NCBI GenBank assembly: GCA_013141055.1
Contig: JABFRS010000001.1
Coordinates: 992,001 to 1,056,000, forward strand
DNA from: Cyclobacteriaceae bacterium
GTDB lineage: Bacteria > Bacteroidota > Bacteroidia > Cytophagales > Cyclobacteriaceae
Length of the DNA stretch: 64,000 bases
Reading direction: 5' to 3'
Part shown: positions 1 through 9,662 of the stretch, one piece after another
Layout: each line of letters begins with the position of its first letter
Numbering within the stretch: position 1 is the first letter of the stretch
Made by a program: the position numbers and the translations under genes
Notes under the pieces: model-generated
Told to the model about the DNA's origin: nothing
Databases searched by the model: none
Seen by the model: the letters and a program-made list of their open reading frames with translations, nothing else

Positions 1-12
1 TCTAAGAAATAA

Positions 13-1233
13 ATGAATTCTAATAACCAATCATCTTCAGGCACAAAGAATCTTACCACTCGTAAGCGGGTCGTGGTCGGCCTTTCCGGCGGAGTGGATT
101 CCAGTGTTGCAGCATATCTCCTGAAAGAGCAGGGATATGAAGTGATAGGGATGTTCATGAAGAACTGGCATGATGATTCGGTAACAATCAGCAATGAATG
201 TCCATGGCTTGATGATAGCAATGATGCCATGATTGTCGCACAACATCTTGGAATACCTTTTCAGGCAATCGATCTCAGCAAAGAATACAAAGAGCGCATT
301 GTCGATTATATGTTCGCAGAATATCAGCGTGGACGTACACCTAATCCTGATGTCCTTTGCAATCGTGAAATCAAATTCGATGTATTTCTAAATGCTGCAC
401 TAAAGCTGGGGGCTGATTTTGTTGCAACAGGGCATTATTGCAGAAAAGGAACACTGGAAAAAGATGGGCAGGTTCATTATCAGCTTCTGGCAGGAAAAGA
501 TCCCAATAAAGATCAAAGCTATTTTCTATGTCAGTTGACGCAGCAGCAACTTTCAAAAGCACTTTTTCCTGTTGGCGAATTATTGAAGCCTGAGGTGAGA
601 GATATTGCCCGAAAAGCCAATCTCTCGACAGCAGAGAAGAAAGATTCACAAGGCTTATGCTTTGTTGGGAAGGTTCATTTGCCTGATTTTCTTCAGCAAA
701 GACTCGAAACCAAAAAAGGAAACGTCATTGAGGTCGCAACAGATTCTTTAATTTTTAAAAACGGGATTAACTACGATGATCTTGTGGAAATGACGAAGCC
801 ATATGTATTTTCTCCTGAATTAGGTGAAGTTGTTGGCGAGCATAACGGAGCTCATTATTACACCATTGGACAAAGACGTGGACTAAATATCGGCGGATTT
901 GAAAAACCTTTATTTGTGATCGGCACTGATACAGATAAAAACGTTATTTATACCGGCATGGGAGAAGATCATCCGGGTCTTTATCGAAAGGGACTTTTTG
1001 TTCCCAACAATGATGAACATTGGATTCGAAATGATCTTTCATTAAAGGTAAATGAATCAAAGGAATACAAGGCCAGAATTCGGTATCGTCAACCTTTAGA
1101 ACTCTGTACTCTGCACAAAAAAGAGGAAGGTTTGTACATTATTTTTGATCGGCCTCAACGCGGGATCACACCCGGACAGTTTGCCGCATGGTATAATGAA
1201 GACGAACTGGTTGGATCTGGGGTTATTAACTAA
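13..1233 (+). CDS. mnmA: tRNA-specific 2-thiouridylase MnmA
   Basis: MnmA uses ATP and sulfur relayed to a cysteine persulfide to make 2-thiouridine at the wobble position of tRNA-Lys, -Glu and -Gln in the cytoplasm. The PP-loop ATP-binding motif SGGVDSS lies at residues 25-31. The two expected catalytic cysteines are Cys116 ([12 protein letters not shown]) and Cys216 (DSQGLCFVG), as in the bacterial family. At 406 residues it is slightly long, because about 18 polar residues precede the core. The start is fixed by an in-frame stop immediately upstream at 10-12. It converges on the DUF350 gene, and the two stop codons lie only a few bases apart with no terminator between them. Confidence 0.97.
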   Translation: MNSNNQSSSGTKNLTTRKRVVVGLSGGVDSSVAAYLLKEQGYEVIGMFMKNWHDDSVTISNECPWLDDSNDAMIVAQHLGIPFQAIDLSKEYKERIVDYMFAEYQRGRTPNPDVLCNREIKFDVFLNAALKLGADFVATGHYCRKGTLEKDGQVHYQLLAGKDPNKDQSYFLCQLTQQQLSKALFPVGELLKPEVRDIARKANLSTAEKKDSQGLCFVGKVHLPDFLQQRLETKKGNVIEVATDSLIFKNGINYDDLVEMTKPYVFSPELGEVVGEHNGAHYYTIGQRRGLNIGGFEKPLFVIGTDTDKNVIYTGMGEDHPGLYRKGLFVPNNDEHWIRNDLSLKVNESKEYKARIRYRQPLELCTLHKKEEGLYIIFDRPQRGITPGQFAAWYNEDELVGSGVIN

Positions 1234-1237
1234 ATAG

Positions 1238-1753
1238 CTATTTCGGATACATTTCCGGGTAAGGAATAAAGGATTCGATCAAAAGGCTTACTCCATCATG
1301 CGTCATAAGACTGAGTGTAATGATGATACTTCCTACCACCAGTGCCACTGCAAGATTATTATTCTTTAATTCTGTTATCTCATCGATAGGTGTGATGTAG
1401 TCATAGATGAGCATTCCAAGCCAGCACACCAGTAAAGCAGTGACATAGGCCATCAGTATGTACAAAGCTCCGTATCCCATGAAAGTTATCAGAAGGTGAA
1501 AAGTACTATTATCACGCGTTGATAGAATTCTGAAAAGTGAAAGTAATGGTTGAATAACACCACTCACCATGTAGCCAACAGAAAAAAGAATACATGCAGT
1601 AAATATTCCAAATGCCTGATTATTCTGGTTGATATCATACTTCTTCTTGCCGTAATACTTTAGCAGTAGATATGTAACAGCCATAATGGCTACTCCCATG
1701 CTAAGACCAGAAAGAATTTCAATAATTGCGAGTAGGGTCAGCTTCGAATTCAT
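1238..1753 (-). CDS. DUF350 (UPF0719) inner-membrane protein
   Basis: This 171-residue protein has four to five hydrophobic segments (about residues 7-30, 47-70, 90-120 and 132-155). It carries the typical DUF350 helix beginning NNLAVALVVGSIIITLSLM. The family function is unknown. In other bacteria it occurs in predicted membrane-stress or peptide-modification neighbourhoods. Its start lies 35 bp inside the end of the upstream transglutaminase-like gene, so the two are probably translated together. The partner and the overlap are seen directly. A joint role at the membrane is inference. Confidence 0.75.
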   Translation of the reverse strand: MNSKLTLLAIIEILSGLSMGVAIMAVTYLLLKYYGKKKYDINQNNQAFGIFTACILFSVGYMVSGVIQPLLSLFRILSTRDNSTFHLLITFMGYGALYILMAYVTALLVCWLGMLIYDYITPIDEITELKNNNLAVALVVGSIIITLSLMTHDGVSLLIESFIPYPEMYPK

Positions 1754-2567
1754 AATCTAAAATTATAGTCCAGTAATTAGTATTTGGCATATCTGGAGGG
1801 AGCATTCCAGGCATCCATCCGGTGGCGGTGGTCTCCCAAAAGTAAAACTTTCTGCCTTTATGCATAATGAAATCACCACCTGTGGGAACATCCACAGCCA
1901 GCATGGAATGCCGATACTGGTAGCTGTTCACGATGATTGGATCAAATCCAAGGTTCTTTAATAGAGTAAATAAGGTGACAGTTCTTGTATCGCAATCGCC
2001 TGATAGTGAATATAAAAACTCCACTGGAGATAAAATCCCATAACGCTGAAGAGGGACGCATGGATAATCTGTGTGTGTAAAGCAGCTGTCAGTAGAAAGA
2101 ATATAATTATATGGAATGTCCTGAATCATTGAAACAGCAGTATAGATAAGATCAGGGGCCGAAATATTGTCCGTTACCCCCATCGAGATAATGGAATCCT
2201 TCAAAGGATTCAAGGATTCCTTGTTGTGATCATACAATCCGAAATAAAAGTTCCTCCAGAATATTTTTTCATTTTCACCCTCATCAATCAGCATCGTATC
2301 ACGATGATAAAATGCTTCATCAGACATAGCAGGTGTAAAAGAAAACTGTAATCTGCGTTTGGATGCATCTGCGTCTTTCCATACCCGATGATGTGTTGTT
2401 GCTACCTCCCATCCAAGCGTGTCGCTGGTATCAAAGTCTTCAATTGAAAATTCATCTACCGGAACTGAGTTGATAGTTGAAGTGCTCTCCTCAGAAGAAT
2501 CAAAAAAATTGATGATGACACCCAGGGCGATCAGCAAAATACACATCACCCTGAATATCTTTTTCAC
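1719..2567 (-). CDS. Membrane-anchored transglutaminase-like protein
   Basis: The N terminus has one membrane segment (residues 4-22), followed by an acidic linker and an extracytoplasmic domain. The region SLSGDCDTRTVTLFTLL, with Cys192, and the later YRHSML, with His220, match the transglutaminase-core order Cys-His. Glu245 in FYFWETT stands where the third catalytic acid is expected. Such domains act as cysteine peptidases or cross-linking enzymes; the substrate cannot be read from sequence. The start is GTG inside a GTGA overlap with the stop of the upstream AraC gene, and its 3' end overlaps the DUF350 gene by 35 bp. The gene is therefore the middle of a tightly coupled three-gene unit. 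Confidence 0.7.
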   Translation of the reverse strand: MKKIFRVMCILLIALGVIINFFDSSEESTSTINSVPVDEFSIEDFDTSDTLGWEVATTHHRVWKDADASKRRLQFSFTPAMSDEAFYHRDTMLIDEGENEKIFWRNFYFGLYDHNKESLNPLKDSIISMGVTDNISAPDLIYTAVSMIQDIPYNYILSTDSCFTHTDYPCVPLQRYGILSPVEFLYSLSGDCDTRTVTLFTLLKNLGFDPIIVNSYQYRHSMLAVDVPTGGDFIMHKGRKFYFWETTATGWMPGMLPPDMPNTNYWTIILDYEFEADPTRNY

Positions 2568-3619
2568 TTTAGTTTCATTGTTTTACGCGGTGAAGAATGA
2601 GTCCATGTTTTGTATGCTCTTCTAAAGGCACTCGCTTCCGAATAACCAAGAATGCTCGCAACGTAAGCTACCTTTAAATCAGGATTGGCTAATAGTTGTC
2701 GTGCGATATCCTTTTTAATCATTATCGATAATTTCCTGAAAGTTATTTTCTCCTCTTTCAATTTTCTTTGCAATGAGCGGGTGGTTAATCCAAGGTTCAT
2801 CGCCAGAAATTCAATAGGTGGCACCTGCCCGTTAAATTCTGTCAATATAATTCTCCTCACGCGATTTGAAAACTTTTCCTTTGACATACGCTCCCGAGAG
2901 ATTCCTGTCAGCATTTTATCAAACATTCGGTAGAGTGAATGGTCATAGCTTATGACTTTTGATGCCAATTGATGATTCGCAAAAATCAATTGATTGACCC
3001 CCGCTTTCAGGTTCAGAGAACATTTGAATACTCTTTCATACTCTGGTAATGCAAAACGTTCCCTGCTGTGAAAATTTACCTGCATGGGAGATACTTTTTT
3101 TCCCGAAAGAAGATAGAATACCTGAAGTGTTCCAGCCATTGCCTGATCCACCGCCTGTTGTGCGCTACCAGGTGATTGCCTGGTCCAGACTATTTCCGGG
3201 TCAAATTGCAAAATATAGCTTGAGCCTTCTTTATAGATTGAGTATCGAAACATATTCGTCGCCACCCTTCCAAATTTGGCAACGCTCTCAAAGGCATCTT
3301 TAAGCGAAGGGCTGCTTTGCATCAAATTGCCGATCAATCCAAGAATGGAAGGATTGGTAGTTTCACCCAAATGCAAACCAAGTAGATTATCATTAGTCAG
3401 CTTGACCGCCAGTTCCCACACTTTGTAAGCTGATTCAAAATCAAGTTTTTTATCTGAATGATTTAAGTCTGCCGGATCAACTTTTGCCAGTCGGCAAAGA
3501 CTTTCCATATCAGCACCTTTGGATACTGCTCCATAAATAATATCTCTGATGATGGGCATGTGTGCGAACATGGCATGATTGAACATTCCGGTTGTCGCAA
3601 AATGTCCCTCTTTTGTCAC
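2564..3619 (-). CDS. AraC-family transcriptional regulator (OruR/ArgR type)
   Basis: The first 200 or so residues resemble the arabinose-binding-like sensor region of OruR/ArgR-type regulators (for example LGLHLGETTNPSILGLIGNL). The last 100 form a double helix-turn-helix AraC domain with PIEFLAMNLGLTTRSLQRKL and VAYVASILGYSEASAFRRAY. It is the first gene of a minus-strand unit with the transglutaminase-like and DUF350 genes, sharing a GTGA overlap with the former. It is divergent from the DUF4345 gene across 55 bp, so it may control both directions. The inducer is unknown. Confidence 0.88.
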   Translation of the reverse strand: MTKEGHFATTGMFNHAMFAHMPIIRDIIYGAVSKGADMESLCRLAKVDPADLNHSDKKLDFESAYKVWELAVKLTNDNLLGLHLGETTNPSILGLIGNLMQSSPSLKDAFESVAKFGRVATNMFRYSIYKEGSSYILQFDPEIVWTRQSPGSAQQAVDQAMAGTLQVFYLLSGKKVSPMQVNFHSRERFALPEYERVFKCSLNLKAGVNQLIFANHQLASKVISYDHSLYRMFDKMLTGISRERMSKEKFSNRVRRIILTEFNGQVPPIEFLAMNLGLTTRSLQRKLKEEKITFRKLSIMIKKDIARQLLANPDLKVAYVASILGYSEASAFRRAYKTWTHSSPRKTMKLK

Positions 3620-3674
3620 AAGTTATCACTTCTGACGAAATCCAATTAACGTTTGATTAAATAAAACGACAACT

Positions 3675-4052
3675 ATGAAAACAATTACACAGATTTTCCT
3701 TGGCCTGATGGCCCTCGCATTTGTCAAGGTAGGAATTGAAACACTTATTGATCCCAGGGCTGTGCTTTCGCAGGTAGGCATAGTGCTGGATAATTCAAGT
3801 GCCCTCAGCTCTATGAGAGCCGTTTATGGGGGAATGCATCTTGCATTTGGAATATTTTGTGTCTACGGAATTTTGAAAGACGTTCAGACATCTTTGATTT
3901 TAGTACTTCTGTATACTTCGGGATTTGTAATCGGAAGGCTCTCAGGAATTTTACTGGATGGAAGTCCCAACTCCTTTGTTGTTATATGGCTGATAACAGA
4001 AAGTGCTTCAATAGCAATAGCCCTCTTCCTGTTAGTCAAAATCCGATCTTAG
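3675..4052 (+). CDS. DUF4345 membrane protein
   Basis: A 125-residue protein of four hydrophobic helices, matching the DUF4345 pattern: a conserved MRAVYGGMHLAFG turn after the first loop and RLSGILLDG before the last two helices. The function is not known. It is transcribed divergently from the AraC regulator, and 55 bp separate the starts, so it is a candidate target of that regulator. It converges with a small lipoprotein gene 4 bp downstream, with no recognisable terminator. Confidence 0.8.
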   Translation: MKTITQIFLGLMALAFVKVGIETLIDPRAVLSQVGIVLDNSSALSSMRAVYGGMHLAFGIFCVYGILKDVQTSLILVLLYTSGFVIGRLSGILLDGSPNSFVVIWLITESASIAIALFLLVKIRS

Positions 4053-4056
4053 GAGA

Positions 4057-4431
4057 TCAGGGAAGTGTAGTAAAAGAGACGATACTGCTATAATAGATCT
4101 TTGAATAGTCAGCGTTTGCCGCGAATCCTCTATAAAAATAAGTAGTGGCCGGCGTAAGGTTATCGAGTTTGATGCTGAATTTTCTTGCCTCACTGGTAGA
4201 CCCGAGCACTATTTTATTCTTTGAGTTGATGACAGATAGGTCTGATTGGGTATCCCAAAGGAAACCAAAGTTGACAGGACGGACCGGACCGATCTCCTTT
4301 ATCTCTGCACCCATTACCACGCTGGTCGCTCCTATTTGCTGTGCGTTGTCCGGAAACAACTCCGGTGCATCTGCTTCATTGTCCTGGCAGGCAATAGCAA
4401 CGAAAATTAAAAGAATACCCCACTTCTTCAT
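4057..4431 (-). CDS. Small lipoprotein with fibronectin-III-like domain
   Basis: The N terminus MKKWGILLIFVAIAC is a lipoprotein signal with the acylated cysteine at residue 15. The rest of the 124-residue protein looks like a single fibronectin-type-III-like beta sandwich, with the typical motif LDNLTPATTYFYRGFAAN near the end and a terminal FTTLP strand. Proteins of this build are common on the Bacteroidota cell surface. No catalytic residues are apparent, so an adhesion or scaffolding role is only a guess. It appears to be a single-gene unit. Confidence 0.7.
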   Translation of the reverse strand: MKKWGILLIFVAIACQDNEADAPELFPDNAQQIGATSVVMGAEIKEIGPVRPVNFGFLWDTQSDLSVINSKNKIVLGSTSEARKFSIKLDNLTPATTYFYRGFAANADYSKIYYSSIVSFTTLP

Positions 4432-4492
4432 TCTTCAAAGATAGTGATCCGGATTCTTTTAATCCCGCCTTCCTGCAAATATTAAAGCACTA

Positions 4493-6901
4493 TCAATCCT
4501 GCTTCAATGACTTCACAGGATTCGCAATAGCTGTCTTAATTGTCTGAAAACTAACTGTAAGGAATGCTATCATCAATATTACGATCATGGGAATTCCAAA
4601 CATCCACACATTCAGAGTTACCCTGACAGAATAAGTCATAAGCCATTCGTGAATTATAAAATAGGCAATGGGTATGGCAACAATCGATGCGACAAGAATG
4701 ACTTTCATGAAGTCAGCTGAAAGTAACTGAACAATCTGATGCACAGATGCGCCGAGAACCTTGCGTATTCCAATTTCCTTTGCCCGCTGGACTATTGTAT
4801 AGGATGATAGTCCAAATAATCCAAGACAGGCAATGAATATGGCAAGAGCAGAAAAAATAGCTACAATTTTTCCAAACTGAGCATCGCTTTGGTATTGACT
4901 ATTATAAACTTCATCTATAAAGAAGTAATGGAACAAAACGTCCGGGTAGTTTTTAGTCCATAGCTCTTTTATGGTAGCAATACTTTCCTCAACGTTTTGA
5001 GTATTTAGTCGAATACTAAAATAATCTGATCTTTCACGGTAGTAGAGAAGTATCGGCATCTGCTTTTCCTTTGGAGATCGTTGATAAAAATTCTTCAGGA
5101 CCCCAACGATTGTTGAGTATTCTACATTGCGGGTTCTGAAAGTAATCCTTCCACCAATTGCTTCTTCCGCTGATGTGTATCCGAGTTGACGTGCCGCTTC
5201 CTCATTAATAATTACCTGATCCGTATTAGGAAGGCCATCTTCAAAATTCTTTCCCTCTACCAGGCTCATTCCAAGTGCAGGGATAAAATCAGCATCAGCA
5301 CTGAAATAATAATACTCATAATTTCCCTTCGACTTCTCTTCGCCAAATTTTCTGAAAGTGGTAGTACTAAGTTCGTGCACACTTAATCCTGGCAAAGCAT
5401 CCGACCTGCCTACTTTTTTAACGGATGAATTCTGAAGAAGCTCCGTTTTAAAATTCTGAAAAGAGACTTTATAGACTGAATCGGCGGCATTGGTACGAGG
5501 GGCGCGTATCGCAAGAGTCTGATCTATGTTCATTCCAAGGTCGATGTCTCTGAGAAAATTTATTTGCGCGTAAACAGCAATAAGACACACCATTAGAACA
5601 ATCGTAGCACCAAATTGAAATACTACCAGTGCTTTGCGAAGCTGCTGTCCTCTTGCTGACGACTGGAATTTGCCTTTTAGGATTGTTGCGGGTTGAAAAG
5701 ATGACAGAACAAAGGCAGGGTACAATCCGGCAAGCACTGATCCAAAGAAGATCAATCCAGTTAATAAGAGCCAGAAATTAATGTCATTGACAAAATTTAA
5801 TGGAAGGGATTGGCCTGTAATATCACGGAACATCGGCAAAGCAATCCAGAACAAAAACAAAGCAAGAATACCAGCGATTAGATTTACAATGAATGATTCT
5901 GACAAGAACTGGAAAACAAGCTGATGCTTTACGGATCCCATTACTTTTCTGATCCCTACTTCCTTTCCTCTTTCAATTGCCTTTGCCGTAGAGAGATTAA
6001 CATAATTTACCCATGCAATAACTACTATGAACAGGGCAATAGTAATCATGAAATAAACTATTTTGATGCTGCCGTTTGGCTCTGGCTCAAATGACTTATT
6101 TGAATAGAGGTGAATGTCTTTGATGGGCTCCGCAGTGTATCGGGAATAATCAATTTTTTCCTTTAGCTCATCGGCTATTATTAGAAGCTTTTTGTTAAAG
6201 TCATTTACACTTGCCCCCGGAACCATTAAAAAATAAGTAAACTCATTATTACCACCCCAATTATCATCACGATACCATTCATTGATCTTATACATGGTCG
6301 AATGAGAAAGGAGTATTCCGAATTTCAAATGAGTATTGGCGGGGCAGTCCGCCATCACCGCCGTTATTTGATACAATTTTCTATCAATCTCAATTGATTT
6401 TCCCAGTGGGTCTATGTTGCCGAAATACTTTTTAACCACGGAAGTTGAAAGCACTGCCTGAAATGGCTCAACAAGTGCATTCCTCGAATCACCCTTCAGA
6501 GTCTTAATACCGAATACTTCAAAAGCTGAAGGATCAGCAAAATAAATTCCCTCATCAAGAAATTTATCGTCGCCGACTCTTATCTCCTGAAGGCCATCAT
6601 TGTGAAACATTCTTGCAAAATCAACTACCTCAGGAATTCTCTCTTTGACCAGAGGGCCAAAACCAGGATGAGTTTCACAATCAGTCATTACATACTCCGT
6701 TCCATTATAAATGTCCAGTGTGACACGGAAGACGCGATCAGCATTGGGATTATACTCCTCATAGCTTTTTTCAAATCTTACATAATGAATGATGAACAGG
6801 AAGGCTGCTATACCAACACCTAATCCGAAAATATTTATAAATGAGAAGACTCTGTTTTTGAGCAGGCTACGTCTCGCCATTCTCAGATAGTTTTTTAACA
6901 T
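4493..6901 (-). CDS. FtsX/MacB-like ABC transporter permease, 802 aa
   Basis: This has the large Bacteroidota permease layout: an N-terminal membrane helix (about 20-40), a MacB-type periplasmic domain, three helices with RGKEVGIRKVMGS ahead of them, a fourth helix near 425-445, a second periplasmic domain, and a final three-helix FtsX block preceded by RAKEIGIRKVLGAS. These duplicated proteins couple a cytoplasmic ATPase to extracytoplasmic work such as lipoprotein or peptide export. No ATPase gene is adjacent, so it must borrow one from elsewhere. Substrate unknown. It stands alone between the lipoprotein and DUF502 genes. Confidence 0.9.
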   Translation of the reverse strand: MLKNYLRMARRSLLKNRVFSFINIFGLGVGIAAFLFIIHYVRFEKSYEEYNPNADRVFRVTLDIYNGTEYVMTDCETHPGFGPLVKERIPEVVDFARMFHNDGLQEIRVGDDKFLDEGIYFADPSAFEVFGIKTLKGDSRNALVEPFQAVLSTSVVKKYFGNIDPLGKSIEIDRKLYQITAVMADCPANTHLKFGILLSHSTMYKINEWYRDDNWGGNNEFTYFLMVPGASVNDFNKKLLIIADELKEKIDYSRYTAEPIKDIHLYSNKSFEPEPNGSIKIVYFMITIALFIVVIAWVNYVNLSTAKAIERGKEVGIRKVMGSVKHQLVFQFLSESFIVNLIAGILALFLFWIALPMFRDITGQSLPLNFVNDINFWLLLTGLIFFGSVLAGLYPAFVLSSFQPATILKGKFQSSARGQQLRKALVVFQFGATIVLMVCLIAVYAQINFLRDIDLGMNIDQTLAIRAPRTNAADSVYKVSFQNFKTELLQNSSVKKVGRSDALPGLSVHELSTTTFRKFGEEKSKGNYEYYYFSADADFIPALGMSLVEGKNFEDGLPNTDQVIINEEAARQLGYTSAEEAIGGRITFRTRNVEYSTIVGVLKNFYQRSPKEKQMPILLYYRERSDYFSIRLNTQNVEESIATIKELWTKNYPDVLFHYFFIDEVYNSQYQSDAQFGKIVAIFSALAIFIACLGLFGLSSYTIVQRAKEIGIRKVLGASVHQIVQLLSADFMKVILVASIVAIPIAYFIIHEWLMTYSVRVTLNVWMFGIPMIVILMIAFLTVSFQTIKTAIANPVKSLKQD

Positions 6902-6983
6902 GGTATAATAAGTTTATGTGACCGTATGATACAGACAACTCAGCACGAAAATACCCCTATTCCATTATAGAAAGCCAATAAAA

Positions 6984-6998
6984 TGCTGCTATACAGCA
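6984..6998 (-). terminator. Weak hairpin downstream of the DUF502 gene
   Basis: Five-base arms TGCTG and CAGCA enclose a five-base loop. Read on the minus strand, the stem is followed by ATTTTATT. It could end transcription of the DUF502 gene before the permease gene. The stem is short, so this is tentative. Confidence 0.3.
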
Positions 6999-7014
6999 GA
7001 TCATATGAAGCAAA

Positions 7015-7578
7015 TCAGATTTCTTTAAATCCTGAAATACCACCGGATACAATGAATTTCATAGCAGCAGAGCCGGAAATATCAAGTTGCTTAACATTCT
7101 CACGAAGCACAAGGAAATGATCACCGGAGAAAGCATACGAATGAGGAAAATAAACAGCCACCATTTCCCCCAAGCCAATTTCTGTAAGATCAGCCTGAGT
7201 GATGAACCCGATTCTATAAATGTTATTTTCCTTATTGATCGTAACAAGTACGGGCTTATCAAACTTTCTCTTATCTCCCACAAAAGCTCCCAGCAGATCT
7301 TTAACGGAAGAATAGATCAGCTTTACAAGAGGAATACGATTAATGATATGATCAAACCAATTGGAGAAAGTCTGAAAAGCAAAATTTGTGGTAAAGTATC
7401 CAAAGAGGGTAATGGCACTCAGAATAATGGCGAATCCAACTCCCGGATAAGGAAGATCCAGTCGCGTATCAAGCCATTGAAAAGCCTGGATGATAAAATA
7501 GACAGTTGCTACAAGTGGAACGATAAACAGTGTTCCATTAAAAAAATAGCGTGCGACTTTTTGAAATATCTTCTTCAT
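7015..7578 (-). CDS. DUF502 membrane protein
   Basis: A 187-residue protein with two N-terminal membrane helices (about 14-32 and 44-66), then the DUF502 signature IPLVKLIYSSVKDLLGAF and a C-terminal soluble domain with GFITQ and VYFPHSYAFSGDHFLV. The family is widespread and lacks an agreed function. The gene follows the nqr operon on the same strand but is separated from nqrE by a strong terminator hairpin. Joint expression with the sodium pump is therefore probably limited. Confidence 0.85.
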   Translation of the reverse strand: MKKIFQKVARYFFNGTLFIVPLVATVYFIIQAFQWLDTRLDLPYPGVGFAIILSAITLFGYFTTNFAFQTFSNWFDHIINRIPLVKLIYSSVKDLLGAFVGDKRKFDKPVLVTINKENNIYRIGFITQADLTEIGLGEMVAVYFPHSYAFSGDHFLVLRENVKQLDISGSAAMKFIVSGGISGFKEI

Positions 7579-7593
7579 TCGATTGTTATAAAA

Positions 7594-7630
7594 TTAAAAA
7601 GGCTTCCGAATTTCCCCGGAAGCCTTTTTA
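7594..7630 (-). terminator. Rho-independent terminator after nqrE
   Basis: Perfect eight-base arms GGCTTCCG (7601-7608) and CGGAAGCC (7617-7624) are flanked by an A run and a T run, so the hairpin can work on either strand. On the minus strand it closes the nqrABCDE operon just after nqrE. Its presence makes it unlikely that an nqrF gene was simply overlooked at this position. Confidence 0.9.
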
Positions 7631-7646
7631 CGATGTTTTATTTCGT

Positions 7647-8261
7647 TTAAAGTGAGAATCCGAGGAAGCTTAAAAATCCAAGGGACATCAATCCAACAAG
7701 GATGAATGTTATTCCCAGACCTCTTAATGGCGCCGGGACATTGGAGTATTTCATTTTTTCACGCACACCCGCCAGCGCAACGATCGCCAGCATCCATCCT
7801 ATACCGGATCCGAGACCGAATACTGTTGCCTCCGCAAGATTATAAGGCCGTCCCACCATAAAAAGTGCAGCTCCCAATACTGAGCAATTAACAGCGATCA
7901 GTGGAAGAAAGATTCCAAGAGTACCATACAAAGCAGGAGAAAATTTCTCAACCGCCATTTCAGTCAATTGGGTGATTGCCGCAATAACGGAAATGAATAC
8001 AATGAACTGCAAAAAGCTGATATCGATATCAGCAAATCCAGCGCCTAACCAGCTGAGGGAACCAGCTGTCAGAACATAATTCTGAATAAGCCAGTTGATC
8101 GGGACCGTAATTCCGATTACGAATATCACCGCGATCCCCAATCCAAAAGCAGTCTTTACCTTCTTTGAGATTGCCAGGAATGAACACATTCCAAGGAAGT
8201 AGGCGAAAATCATGTTGTCGATAAAAATCGAACGAACACCAATATTAATTAAGTTTTCCAT
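7647..8261 (-). CDS. nqrE: Na+-translocating NADH:quinone reductase subunit E
   Basis: NqrE is an integral membrane subunit of the sodium-pumping NADH:ubiquinone/menaquinone oxidoreductase. It forms an inverted pair with NqrD, holding an intramembrane iron centre. The two family cysteines are present at Cys26 (FLGMCSFLA) and Cys126 (VNCSVLG). The length of 204 residues and six hydrophobic helices fit the family. It is the last gene of the local nqr cluster, 10 bp from nqrD, and is followed by a terminator rather than by nqrF. Confidence 0.97.
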   Translation of the reverse strand: MENLINIGVRSIFIDNMIFAYFLGMCSFLAISKKVKTAFGLGIAVIFVIGITVPINWLIQNYVLTAGSLSWLGAGFADIDISFLQFIVFISVIAAITQLTEMAVEKFSPALYGTLGIFLPLIAVNCSVLGAALFMVGRPYNLAEATVFGLGSGIGWMLAIVALAGVREKMKYSNVPAPLRGLGITFILVGLMSLGFLSFLGFSL

Positions 8262-8271
8262 AGCTGATTAA

Positions 8272-8940
8272 TTAATGGGATTCACGATAACCGTTGATTG
8301 TTCTCTGAACCCAGATAATAACTCCCAAAAGAATACAAGCTCCGGCAGGCAACAATAATAATCCGTTTCCCTGATACGGTATTCCTAAAGAAGCAAATAC
8401 TTTAAATCCGAAAAGTGAGCCCGCTCCAAAAAGCTCGCGAACAAATGCCAGTACCATTAAGATCATTCCATAACCAAGACCATTGCCCATTCCATCAAGG
8501 AAGGATGGCCAGGGCTTGTTAGCCATTGCGTATGCTTCAAGGCGGCCCATTACAATACAGTTTGTAATGATCAATCCTACAAACACTGATAATTGCTTTG
8601 ACACATCATAGACATATGCCTTCAATATCTGATCCACCATGATTACCCACAGTGAAACAATTGCGAGTTGCACGATGATACGAATCCGTGAAGGTATTGT
8701 ATTTCTCAAAGCAGAGATCGCAACATTTGAGCAAGCCGTTACAATGGTAAGACCCAAAGACATAACAAATGCAGGCTTCATTTGAGTAGTGACTGCGAGT
8801 GCTGAACAAACACCAAGGATCTGAACCGTTACCGGGTTATCAATATCCAGTGGATTAGAGATCAGCTTTCTGTTTTTCTTGGAAAAGAGAGGCTCGGCCT
8901 TCTTCTCTTTTATAACTTCCGCTACTGCTTCTGTGCTCAT
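8272..8940 (-). CDS. nqrD: Na+-translocating NADH:quinone reductase subunit D
   Basis: Membrane subunit D of Na+-NQR, homologous to NqrE. The paired cysteines for the intramembrane iron centre are Cys45 (GVCSALAV) and Cys128 (ITNCIVMG). A polar extension of about 25 residues (rich in Lys and Glu) precedes the first conserved segment. Its start overlaps the nqrC stop by 4 bp, indicating translational coupling. Six membrane helices are evident. Confidence 0.97.
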   Translation of the reverse strand: MSTEAVAEVIKEKKAEPLFSKKNRKLISNPLDIDNPVTVQILGVCSALAVTTQMKPAFVMSLGLTIVTACSNVAISALRNTIPSRIRIIVQLAIVSLWVIMVDQILKAYVYDVSKQLSVFVGLIITNCIVMGRLEAYAMANKPWPSFLDGMGNGLGYGMILMVLAFVRELFGAGSLFGFKVFASLGIPYQGNGLLLLPAGACILLGVIIWVQRTINGYRESH

Positions 8941-9662
8941 AGTGATGCTTGTTTAGTAGACCCCACATTCTTCTTCAAATAATTTTCATAACACGCCAGA
9001 TAATCTTTTAGCATGTTGTTAACGCCTTTCGCGGTAAGCGTGGCACCAGACATTCCATCCACTTTATGAGGATTACCAGAATAATCGTTGCCTTCGCCTT
9101 TCTGAATATTGATAGACACTAAAGATCCATTCTCAAAGATGGATTTGCCCTTAAATCTTTCCTGTATTTCTTCTGACTCGATACGTGCTCCAAGACCTGG
9201 CGTCTCTCCAGCATGTTGAAATTTCACACCCTGCACGGTATTAAAATCCGATTTTACAGCAATGAATCCCCAGATGTTATTCCAAAGTCCGTAGCCATAA
9301 ACCGGCATAACTGCATACTCTACTTTTCCTGAATCATTACGGAACTCATACACTGGCAGCAATCTCTCCTTAGGAGTTTTCTTATATTCTGCAGCAACGA
9401 TCACTTTTTCAGGAGTCATACCCTCCACCACATTGCCTTGTGCATCGATGACAAAAGCCTTGACCTGCTTATTATATATCTCATTGATATCATCTCCTTC
9501 CTTAAGGGTGATTACAGAAGCAAGAATATTCTTCTTCTGTTCCATAGCAATATTTGCATCCTGCTGCGGCTTCAGGCTCACCGCAGCAAACGCCAGTAAT
9601 CCGCCGCACACCACTGTGATGGCAGCCGAATATAAAATGATATAAGTGTTAGACTGTCGCAC
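8937..9662 (-). CDS. nqrC: Na+-translocating NADH:quinone reductase subunit C
   Basis: NqrC has one N-terminal membrane helix (residues 8-28) and a periplasmic domain that carries covalently bound FMN. The flavinylation motif DGMSGATLT is present, with the attachment threonine at about residue 208. Attachment requires an ApbE flavin transferase, which is not in this window. The gene overlaps nqrD by 4 bp and nqrB by 14 bp. Length is normal at 241 residues. Confidence 0.96.
   Translation of the reverse strand: MRQSNTYIILYSAAITVVCGGLLAFAAVSLKPQQDANIAMEQKKNILASVITLKEGDDINEIYNKQVKAFVIDAQGNVVEGMTPEKVIVAAEYKKTPKERLLPVYEFRNDSGKVEYAVMPVYGYGLWNNIWGFIAVKSDFNTVQGVKFQHAGETPGLGARIESEEIQERFKGKSIFENGSLVSINIQKGEGNDYSGNPHKVDGMSGATLTAKGVNNMLKDYLACYENYLKKNVGSTKQASL

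Noticed and set aside
1232..1243. AAATAGCTATTT palindrome covering the stop codons of mnmA and the DUF350 gene
   Set aside because: A loopless 12-bp palindrome at convergent stop codons is too short and A+T-rich to be a terminator. Chance is the simplest reading.
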